5,777 bases of DNA from the NCBI GenBank assembly GCA_902493585.1, contig CABUPZ010000120.1, forward strand, positions 1-5,777, in the 5' to 3' direction. The notes under the pieces were generated by a model. That model had not been told where the DNA came from. It worked only from the letters and a program-made list of their open reading frames with translations, and did no database searches. Positions 1 through 5,559 of the stretch are shown here, one piece after another. How positions within the stretch are numbered: position 1 is the first letter of the stretch; the number at the start of each line of letters is the position of its first letter. This DNA comes from an uncultured Fusicatenibacter sp. Its GTDB lineage: Bacteria; Bacillota; Clostridia; Lachnospirales; Lachnospiraceae. The position numbers and the translations under genes were made by a program.

Positions 1-1
1 A

Positions 2-157
2 GACGCGCAGACCATTCCTGTGATCGCGGTCACAGCCAACGCCTTTGCGGAAGATATCGCACAGACCACCGATGCCGGAATGAATGGTCATATTTCAAAA
101 CCGATCGACTTCAATCTCCTGCTCGACCTCCTGCAAAAATTGGAACAGCCCCATTAA
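2..157 (+). CDS. Response-regulator receiver domain, C-terminal end (partial; probably a hybrid sensor histidine kinase)
   Basis: This is the last 51 codons of a gene that begins left of the window and stops at TAA 155-157. The translation contains PVIAVTANAF, matching receiver-domain strand beta-4 with its conserved Thr, then AGMNGHISKPID, matching beta-5 with the conserved Lys-Pro that contacts the phosphorylated Asp. The phospho-acceptor Asp itself lies off the window. The protein ends about a dozen residues after the Lys-Pro, so the receiver domain is the C-terminus and no DNA-binding output domain follows. In this family the spelling TANAFAED...AGMN..ISKPID is typical of receiver domains fused to hybrid sensor kinases, which is an inference here because the kinase part is not visible. 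It would act in phosphorelay signalling at the membrane or in the cytoplasm. Codon use is GC-richer than in the deaminase gene beside it. Confidence 0.88.
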   Translation, partial: DAQTIPVIAVTANAFAEDIAQTTDAGMNGHISKPIDFNLLLDLLQKLEQPH

Positions 158-203
158 ACACTCTGGAAAATCGCTACTTTTTCAATTAACTTTTAATGCA
201 AAA

Positions 204-228
204 TGGTGGTCGATTTACTCGACCACCA
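204..228 (-). terminator. Hairpin terminator between convergent genes
   Basis: A perfect 10-bp inverted repeat, TGGTGGTCGA and TCGACCACCA, encloses the 5-base loop TTTAC. Read on the - strand, the stem is followed by TTTTGCATT, a short T-run, so it fits an intrinsic terminator for the deaminase gene, whose stop lies about 90 bases upstream. On the + strand the stem is followed by A's rather than T's, so it is a poor intrinsic terminator for the receiver-domain gene, although the stem may still protect that 3' end. An outer 5-base pairing (TGCAA 197-201 with TTGCA 235-239) could extend the structure. Confidence 0.6.
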
Positions 229-247
229 AAAAACTTGCACACTTTAC

Positions 248-276
248 TTGACAAATCCTTCTTTTCAGTTTTATAT
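248..276 (+). promoter_or_regulatory. Possible sigma-A promoter pointing into the 3' end of the deaminase gene (antisense)
   Basis: A perfect -35 hexamer TTGACA at 248-253 is followed after 17 bases by TTATAT at 271-276, or after 18 bases by TATATG at 272-277. The -10 match is only fair. No plausible gene follows on the + strand before the deaminase gene (opposite strand) begins at 321, so any transcript would be antisense to it. AT-rich spacers produce such matches by chance. Confidence 0.3.
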
Positions 277-320
277 GTTTTCAATTGTCATACCTCTACG
301 ATTTGTCTCTGCAAGTGTTT

Positions 321-764
321 TCAATCTATTTTTTGAACCCATTCCAACTCGCTGGCCGGAACAACCACATAATTATCCAACCCTTCCCCTAATCTCAAAT
401 ATACATTTTTTATTCCCGCTTGAATGATCATTCTGGCACATAATGGACACGGCTTTGCTCTGTGAATAGAGTTATCCTTCGGATTTACACCAGTCAAATA
501 CAAATCTGCTCCTATCGTTTGCTGTCTGGAACAATTTAGCAAAGCATTTGCCTCAGCATGAATGGCGCGACAGATTCCATAGCCTTCCCCCCGATGCATA
601 TTCCTTTCAATTCGTGGGCATTTTCCTAAATCACAACAATTATCAAACCCTCTGGGAGCACCATTATATCCAGTGGAAATAACTACATCATCCTTTACAA
701 TAACCGCACCATACTTTCTTTTGATACATGTACTTCTATACGCGATATCCTCTATTTTCTGCAT
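321..764 (-). CDS. Deoxycytidylate (dCMP) deaminase family protein
   Basis: This 147-residue protein belongs to the zinc-dependent cytidine/deoxycytidylate deaminase fold. dCMP deaminases convert dCMP to dUMP, feeding thymidylate synthesis in the cytosol. Visible motifs from ATG 764 are the RSTCIKRKYGAVIVKDD substrate-side strand (10-26), GYNGAPRG (32-39), the catalytic HAE at 69-71 (His zinc ligand, Glu proton shuttle) and PCPLC at 105-109 (two Cys ligands). Extra Cys residues at 43, 44 and 49 resemble the second zinc site of dCMP deaminases. TTG at 773 is an alternative start; neither start has a clear Shine-Dalgarno. Relatives usually carry about 10 more N-terminal residues, and the upstream codons are in frame but interrupted by TGA at 783-785, so the gene may be damaged at its 5' end (see findings). 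It is AT-rich and uses AGA/AAA-type codons more than the flanking genes, hinting at transfer. The exact substrate among deaminase subfamilies is not certain. Confidence 0.82.
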   Translation of the reverse strand: MQKIEDIAYRSTCIKRKYGAVIVKDDVVISTGYNGAPRGFDNCCDLGKCPRIERNMHRGEGYGICRAIHAEANALLNCSRQQTIGADLYLTGVNPKDNSIHRAKPCPLCARMIIQAGIKNVYLRLGEGLDNYVVVPASELEWVQKID

Positions 765-765
765 T

Positions 766-779
766 CTGAACAAGTTCAG
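766..779. repeat. 14-bp palindrome CTGAAC-AA-GTTCAG
   Basis: A perfect 6-bp inverted repeat with a 2-base centre lies just upstream of the deaminase ATG and about 36-49 bases downstream of the start site predicted for its promoter. The same half-site CTGAAC/GTTCAG recurs at 854-859 and 887-892. It could be an operator or a small RNA hairpin over the deaminase start. No regulator can be named. Confidence 0.4.
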
Positions 780-821
780 TTTTCACACTCTGTTATACAT
801 AAATCCGTTCTCATTAAAAAC

Positions 822-850
822 ATTTTATAAAGAAAATCAAAACCCGTCAA
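822..850 (-). promoter_or_regulatory. Sigma-A-type promoter for the deaminase gene
   Basis: On the - strand, TTGACG (850-845) is followed by a 17-base spacer and TAAAAT (827-822), each five of six against the housekeeping consensus. Transcription would begin near 815, leaving about 14 bases before an ATG at 800-798 and about 50 before the ATG at 764. The short palindrome CCTGTTCAGG (851-860) abuts the -35 element. Confidence 0.6.
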
Positions 851-860
851 CCTGTTCAGG
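851..860. repeat. 10-bp palindrome CCTG-TT-CAGG next to the deaminase -35 box
   Basis: This short inverted repeat directly abuts the -35 hexamer of the deaminase promoter and contains GTTCAG, the half-site of the palindrome at 766-779. Its position suits an operator or activator site, but it is short and unproven. Confidence 0.3.
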
Positions 861-941
861 GATTTTTCGACCGCTTGAAGCAAAAGCTGAACCGTCATCT
901 TTTCTGCTGTCTTTTTCAAAAAAACTGAATATCATAAAACA

Positions 942-961
942 AGCCGATAAATATACCGGCT
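942..961 (+). other. Small hairpin in the superoxide dismutase leader
   Basis: AGCCG (942-946) and CGGCT (957-961) can pair around a 10-base A/T loop, ending 12 bases before the Shine-Dalgarno of the superoxide dismutase gene. It is a weak 5-bp stem without a T-run, so it is not a terminator. It could be a 5' leader element or a chance pairing. Confidence 0.2.
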
Positions 962-973
962 CAATCAAAGACT

Positions 974-978
974 AGGAG
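974..978 (+). promoter_or_regulatory. Ribosome-binding site of the superoxide dismutase gene
   Basis: AGGAG lies 10 bases before the ATG at 989 and supports that start. I could not find a convincing -35/-10 pair for this gene between 780 and 970. Confidence 0.6.
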
Positions 979-988
979 TGATTCTAAT

Positions 989-1603
989 ATGCTTTCCAAA
1001 GAAACTTATCCGTTCCGTCTGCCCGAACTTCCCTACGCCTACCATGCACTGGAACCATTTATCGATCAAAGAACCATGTACTTTCACCACGACAAACATC
1101 TGAAGACATATATAGACAACCTGAACAAAGCCCTGAAAGTCTATCCGGAATACCAAACCTGGACACTGGAAGAACTGCTGACCCGTCTCTCCGAACTGCC
1201 GGAAGGACTGCGCACACCTGTACGTGACAATGGCGGCGGCGTATACAACCACGAAATGTACTTTCGCCTGATGGCTCCCGCAGACCAGCCATTTTCCGAT
1301 GAAGTGGCAGAAGCTTTCGGCGGCGAAGACAACTGGAAACGCCAGATGAAAGCAGCCGCCCTCGGGCAATTCGGTTCCGGCTTCGCATGGCTTGTCCGGG
1401 ACGACACCGGAGCCCTGAAAATCATCGCCCTCCCAAACCAGGACAATCCACTGACCATAGGCATGCAGCCAATCCTGCCCCTGGACGTCTGGGAACACGC
1501 CTACTACCTGAAACACCAAAACCTCCGCGGCGATTACATCGACGACTGGTTCCACGTAATCAACTGGAACGCAGTGGAACAGCGTCTGAACGATACATTA
1601 TAA
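989..1603 (+). CDS. sod: Superoxide dismutase, Fe/Mn family
   Basis: The 204-residue protein dismutates superoxide to oxygen and hydrogen peroxide in the cytoplasm using one Mn or Fe ion. The N-terminal helical-hairpin domain has LPYAYHALEPFID (14-26) and FHHDKH (32-37), giving metal ligand His33, the gateway His37 and Tyr41. The second ligand is His88 in GGGVYNHEMYF. The C-terminal domain has FGSGFAWLV (128-136), PNQDNPL (149-155) and DVWEHAYYLKHQN (166-178), giving ligands Asp166 and His170. Gly84 together with Gln151 is the Mn-type or cambialistic arrangement, rather than the Fe-type Gln in the N-terminal motif; metal use is an inference. Val85 and Phe92 replace the His and Trp common in GGHxNHxxFW. 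Length is normal for the family and no signal peptide is visible. It stands alone on the + strand, divergent from the deaminase and convergent with the histidine operon. The gene symbol is generic because sodA and sodB cannot be told apart with certainty. Confidence 0.96.
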   Translation: MLSKETYPFRLPELPYAYHALEPFIDQRTMYFHHDKHLKTYIDNLNKALKVYPEYQTWTLEELLTRLSELPEGLRTPVRDNGGGVYNHEMYFRLMAPADQPFSDEVAEAFGGEDNWKRQMKAAALGQFGSGFAWLVRDDTGALKIIALPNQDNPLTIGMQPILPLDVWEHAYYLKHQNLRGDYIDDWFHVINWNAVEQRLNDTL

Positions 1604-1623
1604 CCTCCCACACCCAAAAGCCA

Positions 1624-1668
1624 GAAAGCGACCGGGCCCACGCATCCCACCTGCGCCCGGCCGCTTTC
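1624..1668. terminator. Shared hairpin terminator between superoxide dismutase and the histidine operon
   Basis: GAAAGCG (1624-1630) pairs with CGCTTTC (1662-1668). After one A/C mismatch, CCGGGC (1632-1637) pairs with GCCCGG (1655-1660), and an inner GCA/TGC pairing is possible. The 83-base gap between two convergent stop codons is largely this hairpin. T-rich tails are modest: CGCTTTTGCC on the + side and CTGGCTTTTGGG on the - side. A bidirectional terminator is the natural reading. Confidence 0.6.
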
Positions 1669-1686
1669 GTCCGCTTTTGCCACACA

Positions 1687-2958
1687 TCATCGCCTAGCCA
1701 GTTCCCGGGTGATCTCCTCCCAGGTAATACCCTTCTCCGCCATCAGCACCATCACATGGTAAAGAAAATCAGAAATCTCATATTTGATCTCTTCCGGATC
1801 AGGATTCTTTGCCGCAATGACAATCTCCGTACATTCCTCTCCCACCTTTTTCAGGATCTTGTCAATCCCCTTGTCAAACAGATAATTGGTATACGATCCC
1901 TCTTTCGGATGCACCTTCCTGTCACAGATCACATCGTACACCTGCTGGAACACTTTCAGCGGATTCCGTTCCTCATATTCCTTCTTCACAAGTTCCTGGA
2001 AAAAGCAGCTGCGGTTTCCCGTATGACATGCCGCTCCCACCTGGGAAACCTTTGCCAGGATCGTATCCTTATCACAGTCCAGCGTCAGAGATTTCACATA
2101 CTGAAAATGACCGGAAGTCAGCCCTTTCATCCAAAGCTCGTTCCGGCTGCGGCTCCAGTAAGTCATCCGTCCGGTTTTCAATGTCGTCTCATAAGCTTCT
2201 TCATTCATATATGCCAGCATCAACACTTCATCTGTCTGGTAATCCTGAACGATGACCGGAACCATACCGTCGCTGTTTTTCTTGAATTCCGGCCACGGGA
2301 TTGAGCTTTCAAACGTATTGACCGGAATTCCCGCTTCCCTGCAGACCGCCTTGCATTCCATCAGATCCTGGTCCGGACTGCTCACACCTGCGCCGGTCAC
2401 GGCTTCCACCTGCGGATTTGACAGAAGATCTGCCGCTGCGCCATCTGCCGCCAGAACCATCAGAGGAAGTGCACAGGCTCCTGCGATTTCTTCCAGCTGC
2501 TGTTCATCGCAGAAAACCATGCAGGCAAATGTCTCAATCCGCTCCCGGTATCTCTGAAGCACCTGCACATCCGGCACGAAAACCGCAATTTTTTCCTTTC
2601 CAAATTTTCCGGACACTTCCTCCAGCAGTTCGCAGTTCGACTCCTTCGAAAAATTCAGCACCGCCTTCTTACATCCCGCATACAGAATCTTTTTGACATC
2701 CTCCATCCGGCGGACATTTCCTCCCCCGATCACCGGGACTTCCGCCCGGTCGCAGATCCGGATCAGGGCACTGATTGCCTGGTCATGCTCTGCATCACTC
2801 TTCGAAAAATCCAAAACCAGCAGTTCATCCGCCCCTCTGTCGGAAAAATCTGCCGCCAGTTCCTCCACCGGAAACTCCGAGATCACCGTCTCAGAACCAA
2901 AACCGGACACTGCCTTCCCGTCCTTCAGATAAATGACCGGAACCAACAATTTTTTCAA
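1687..2958 (-). CDS. hisIE: HisIE (phosphoribosyl-AMP cyclohydrolase / phosphoribosyl-ATP pyrophosphatase) with an extra N-terminal HisA/HisF-like domain
   Basis: This 423-residue protein covers histidine steps 2 and 3. HisE removes pyrophosphate from phosphoribosyl-ATP and HisI opens the adenine ring of phosphoribosyl-AMP. The HisI domain (about 222-325) has W276-KG--SGH284, the metal motif D294-C-D-x-D298 and zinc-type Cys311 and Cys318. The HisE domain (about 333-423) has KVGEECTEIVIAAKN (371-385) with Glu374, Glu375 and Glu378, plus E394-ISD397. All these key residues are intact. Residues 1-215 are additional and resemble a shortened HisA/HisF barrel: KKLLVPVIYLKDGKAV at beta-1, PVIGGGNVRRMEDVKKILYAGCKKAVLN at beta-3/beta-4. 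Tyr10 occupies the place of the first catalytic Asp and the C-terminal half is degenerate, so it is probably non-catalytic. The TTG start at 2958 was chosen because GAGGAGG lies 8 bases upstream; an ATG at 3078 would run back through the end of hisB and lacks this support. It is the last gene of the operon, 58 bases after hisB. Confidence 0.93.
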   Translation of the reverse strand: MKKLLVPVIYLKDGKAVSGFGSETVISEFPVEELAADFSDRGADELLVLDFSKSDAEHDQAISALIRICDRAEVPVIGGGNVRRMEDVKKILYAGCKKAVLNFSKESNCELLEEVSGKFGKEKIAVFVPDVQVLQRYRERIETFACMVFCDEQQLEEIAGACALPLMVLAADGAAADLLSNPQVEAVTGAGVSSPDQDLMECKAVCREAGIPVNTFESSIPWPEFKKNSDGMVPVIVQDYQTDEVLMLAYMNEEAYETTLKTGRMTYWSRSRNELWMKGLTSGHFQYVKSLTLDCDKDTILAKVSQVGAACHTGNRSCFFQELVKKEYEERNPLKVFQQVYDVICDRKVHPKEGSYTNYLFDKGIDKILKKVGEECTEIVIAAKNPDPEEIKYEISDFLYHVMVLMAEKGITWEEITRELARR

Positions 2959-2966
2959 AACACCAT

Positions 2967-2973
2967 CCTCCTC
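2967..2973 (-). promoter_or_regulatory. Ribosome-binding site that sets the TTG start of hisIE
   Basis: GAGGAGG lies 8 bases upstream of TTG 2958-2956, which begins the KKLLVPVIYL segment expected at the start of a HisA/HisF-like barrel. The only nearby ATG codons (for example 2966-2964) are out of frame and reach a TGA that overlaps the TTG. Confidence 0.65.
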
Positions 2974-3016
2974 ATCCAACTGATTTGCATACAACACCGG
3001 AAACGATCCTGCCGGC

Positions 3017-3587
3017 TCAGAGACTGCCTTTTGTGGAAAGCACCCCGGAAATCCTCTCGTCAATGGAAACCGCCTCATCCAGCGCTTTTGCCGCTGCCTT
3101 AAACATCGCCTCGATAATATGATGACAGTTCGAGCCGTCCAGCACCTTGATATGTAGGTTCATGCCGCAGGAATAGGACAGCGCGCAGAAGAATTCACGC
3201 ACCATCTCCGTCTCCATGTCTCCGACTTTTTCCCTGGAAAAGATACGGTCGCCCGCACAGATCCACCGCCACCAGCACCAGCGTCTCATCCATCGGAAGG
3301 ATCCTGCTTCCGTATCTGCGGATCCCCGACTTATCCTTCAGCGCTTCCTTCAGCGCCGTTCCAAGGACAATTCCAAGATCCTCGATGGTATGGTGTCCGT
3401 CCACCTGCAGGTCGCCTTCCATCTCCAGACGCAGGTCAAAAAAGCCATGTCTTGCGAATCCGTCCAGCATGTGATCAAAAAATCCGATCCCCGTTGTCCC
3501 TTCAAAAACTCCTGCTCCGTCCAGATTCAGTTCCAGACAGATCTTCGTCTCTTTCGTTTTCCGCTCCACTTTTGCCGTTCTCAGCAT
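3017..3587 (-). pseudogene. hisB: Imidazoleglycerol-phosphate dehydratase HisB, interrupted by a frameshift
   Basis: HisB dehydrates imidazoleglycerol phosphate to imidazole-acetol phosphate using two Mn ions. The N-terminal 116 residues read normally from ATG 3587: GIGFFDHMLDGFARHG (33-48), the metal-binding HHTIED (65-70), MDETLVLVAVDLCGRPYL (99-116). At about 3240 the frame changes. Continuing in the first frame gives an unrelated tail ending at 3195, while the conserved second half, FSREKVGDMETEMVREFF to the second metal motif HHIIEAMFKA and the C-terminus VLSTKGSL, is read from 3241 to 3017 in the next frame. Intact relatives have about five residues between GRPYL and this F (EYKAE in E. 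coli), so about 17 bases seem to be missing rather than a single base. The two parts total 190 residues against about 195 in the family. AGGAGG at 3595-3600 serves the start, and the ATG overlaps the hisD stop by 7 bases. A real deletion and an assembly error both remain possible. Confidence 0.88.
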
Positions 3588-4888
3588 GACGCATCCTCCT
3601 TCTCAAAACGTACCGCGATGGAATTTGCATGCGCCGTCAGCTGTTCCGCTTTCGCAAATACTTCAATATCCCCATGGATCTTTTCCAGCGCCTCCCTGGA
3701 ATAATAGATCACGCTGGATTTTTTCACAAAGTCATCCACAGAAAGCGGTGAGAAGAATTTTGCCGTTCCATTGGTCGGAAGAATATGGTTCGGTCCTGCA
3801 AAATAGTCCCCCAGCGGCTCGCAGGAATTTTCCCCGAGGAAGATCGCTCCTGCGTTTCTTACCTTCATCATATCTTCAAAGGGATTTGCCGTCACAATTT
3901 CCAGATGCTCCGGCGCAATCTGATTCACCGTCTCAATGGCCTCCTCTTTCGATTCCGCCACCAGCAGATAACCGAAATTATCCAGAGACTTTTCTATAAT
4001 CTCACGGCGGGAAAGCGTCTCCAGGAACTTCTGGATTTCCGCATCCACCTGCTCAGCCAGCCTGCGGGAGGTCGTGATCAGGATCGCGCTTGCCAGCTCG
4101 TCGTGCTCCGCCTGGCTCAGCAGATCTGCCGCTACAAAACGGGGATTTGCCGTCTCGTCCGCCAGTACCAAGATTTCACTGGGACCCGCAATGGAATCAA
4201 TGCTGACATTTCCATATACCGCTTTTTTCGCCAGGGCCACATAGATATTTCCCGGTCCCACGATTTTATCCACTTTGGGAATGCTCTCGGTACCATAGGC
4301 AAGCGCCGCCACCGCCTGTGCGCCGCCGATCTTGAAGATCCGCTGGACGCCCGCCTCTTTTGCCGCCGCAAGGACGACCGGATTTACCTTTCCTTCCCGG
4401 TTGCAGGGCGTCACCATACAGATTTCCCGAACACCCGCCACCTGAGCCGGCAGTACGTTCATCAGCACAGAGGACGGATACGCAGCCTTGCCTCCCGGCA
4501 CATAAACGCCCACGCGGTTCAGCGGCGTCACCTTCTGTCCCAGCAGTGTCCCCTCTTCCGTGGAGGTAAACCAGCTGTTTTCTTTCTGTTTCTCATGATA
4601 GGCAAGAATATTGGCCCTTGCCTTGCGGATCACATCGATCAGTCCTTCGTCCACCTGGCGGTAAGCCTCCTCCACTTCTTCTTCTGTCACTTCCACACTG
4701 GAAGCGTCCAGCTTCGCCCCGTCAAATTTCTCGGTGTAGGCAAAAACCGCCGCATCTTTCTTTTCGCGGACCGCCGTGACGATCTCGCTGACCGCCGCCT
4801 CATACGTCCCATACTGGGTCGGGCTGCGTTTCAGCATATTTTCCAGAATATTTTCTGCTGTTTCTTTTGTCAGATCTACAATTCTCAT
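3581..4888 (-). CDS. hisD: Histidinol dehydrogenase
   Basis: This complete 435-residue enzyme performs the last two steps of histidine synthesis, oxidising histidinol through histidinal to histidine with two NAD+ and a zinc ion, in the cytoplasm as a homodimer in known relatives. Visible landmarks are GVYVPGG (127-133), GGAQAVAALAYG (188-199), KIVGPGNIYVALAKK (208-222), DSIAGPSEILVLAD (231-244) and SQAEHD (258-263). The expected zinc ligands are present: Gln259, His262, Asp361 and His420; the catalytic pair Glu327-His328 sits in PEHLEI, followed by AGPNHILPT (364-372). Length is normal. ATG 4888 is preceded by GAGGAGG (4896-4902) at a spacing of 7, starts 23 bases after the hisG stop, and its stop overlaps the hisB start by 7 bases, consistent with co-transcription and coupled translation. 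Nothing in the frame looks damaged. Confidence 0.98.
   Translation of the reverse strand: MRIVDLTKETAENILENMLKRSPTQYGTYEAAVSEIVTAVREKKDAAVFAYTEKFDGAKLDASSVEVTEEEVEEAYRQVDEGLIDVIRKARANILAYHEKQKENSWFTSTEEGTLLGQKVTPLNRVGVYVPGGKAAYPSSVLMNVLPAQVAGVREICMVTPCNREGKVNPVVLAAAKEAGVQRIFKIGGAQAVAALAYGTESIPKVDKIVGPGNIYVALAKKAVYGNVSIDSIAGPSEILVLADETANPRFVAADLLSQAEHDELASAILITTSRRLAEQVDAEIQKFLETLSRREIIEKSLDNFGYLLVAESKEEAIETVNQIAPEHLEIVTANPFEDMMKVRNAGAIFLGENSCEPLGDYFAGPNHILPTNGTAKFFSPLSVDDFVKKSSVIYYSREALEKIHGDIEVFAKAEQLTAHANSIAVRFEKEDASC
3595..3600 (-). promoter_or_regulatory. Ribosome-binding site of hisB
   Basis: A perfect AGGAGG lies 7 bases before ATG 3587, inside the last codons of hisD, which supports translation starting at the 7-base hisD/hisB overlap. 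Confidence 0.6.
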
Positions 4889-4911
4889 CGTTCTTCCTCC
4901 TCACATGCGGA

Positions 4912-5559
4912 TCAATTGTTTTCCGTAAGCGCTTTCTTCAGTGCATGGATCAGATAGCTGATCCTCTCATTTTCCATCCGCATACTCACCTGGTTAACCA
5001 CCATGCGGGCGGACAGCGGGCACACCTCTTCCAGCACATCCAGTCCATTTTCCCGCAGCGTCGTGCCGGTCTCCACAATATCGACGATGACCTCCGAAAG
5101 CCCCACGATGGGAGCCAGTTCAATAGAACCATTCAGTTTAATGATCTCCACGGTCTGATGCTTTTTATTGTAAAAATAATCCTTTGCTATATTCGGGTAT
5201 TTGGTGGCGACGCGGATCAGCCGGTTATGCTGGAGAAGCTCCGCCGCGGAAGCCGGGTCGCAGACACACATCCGGCACTTTCCATAACCGAGATCCAGTA
5301 CCTCATACAGCTTGCGCCCTTCCTCCAGGATCGTGTCCTTTCCGACGATCCCGATATCCGCCGCACCGTATTCCACATAGGTGGGAACATCCGGTCCTTT
5401 TGCCAGAAAGAATTTCAACCCCATTTCCTCATTGACAAAAATCAGTTTTCTGGAAGATTTATCTTCCATCTCCTCACAGGTAATCCCTATCTGCCGGAAA
5501 AGCTCCATCGTCCGCTGTGCCAGACGTCCCTTTCCAAGGGCGATCGTCAAATATCTCAT
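4912..5559 (-). CDS. hisG: ATP phosphoribosyltransferase catalytic subunit, short form
   Basis: HisG joins ATP and PRPP to give phosphoribosyl-ATP, the first committed step of histidine synthesis. At 215 residues it is the short form, which lacks the C-terminal regulatory domain and in known systems needs HisZ for activity and histidine feedback. Motifs are the N-terminal ALGKGRL (7-13), DVPTYVEYGAADIGIVGKD (57-75), RVATKYPNIAKDYF (116-129) and the PRPP-binding loop DIVETGTTL (160-168). ATG 5559 is preceded by AAGGAGG with a 6-base spacing, and its ATGA overlaps the TGA of hisZ by 4 bases, so the two subunits are probably translationally coupled. Feedback inhibition through HisZ is family knowledge; any transcriptional control element for the operon would lie beyond the right edge of the window. 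Confidence 0.97.
   Translation of the reverse strand: MRYLTIALGKGRLAQRTMELFRQIGITCEEMEDKSSRKLIFVNEEMGLKFFLAKGPDVPTYVEYGAADIGIVGKDTILEEGRKLYEVLDLGYGKCRMCVCDPASAAELLQHNRLIRVATKYPNIAKDYFYNKKHQTVEIIKLNGSIELAPIVGLSEVIVDIVETGTTLRENGLDVLEEVCPLSARMVVNQVSMRMENERISYLIHALKKALTENN

Noticed and set aside
276..325. 10-base direct repeat TGTTTTCAAT at 276-285 and 316-325
   Set aside because: It is short, AT-rich and has no third copy or flanking structure; chance is enough.
203..427. Small + strand frame of 74 codons
   Set aside because: It begins inside the hairpin, has no ribosome-binding site and runs opposite the deaminase gene.
766..779. SOS (LexA/DinR) box over the deaminase start
   Set aside because: The Firmicute box is GAAC-N4-GTTC; here GAAC and GTTC are separated by only 2 bases.
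965..1555. Open frame of 196 codons on the - strand
   Set aside because: It lies opposite superoxide dismutase, which has all of its catalytic residues and a ribosome-binding site; the reverse frame shows no family motif.
2959..3078. Longer hisIE starting at ATG 3078 (40 extra residues)
   Set aside because: The extension overlaps the C-terminus of hisB, has no family-like sequence and no ribosome-binding site, whereas TTG 2958 has a strong one at the right distance.
3230..3245. Programmed ribosomal frameshift in hisB at the T-run
   Set aside because: No canonical slippery heptamer with downstream structure is evident, and shifting would still leave about five conserved-position residues missing.
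3785..4957. Long open frame of 390 codons on the + strand
   Set aside because: It lies opposite hisD, is rich in His and Arg with no recognisable domain, and is explained as a shadow of the real gene.
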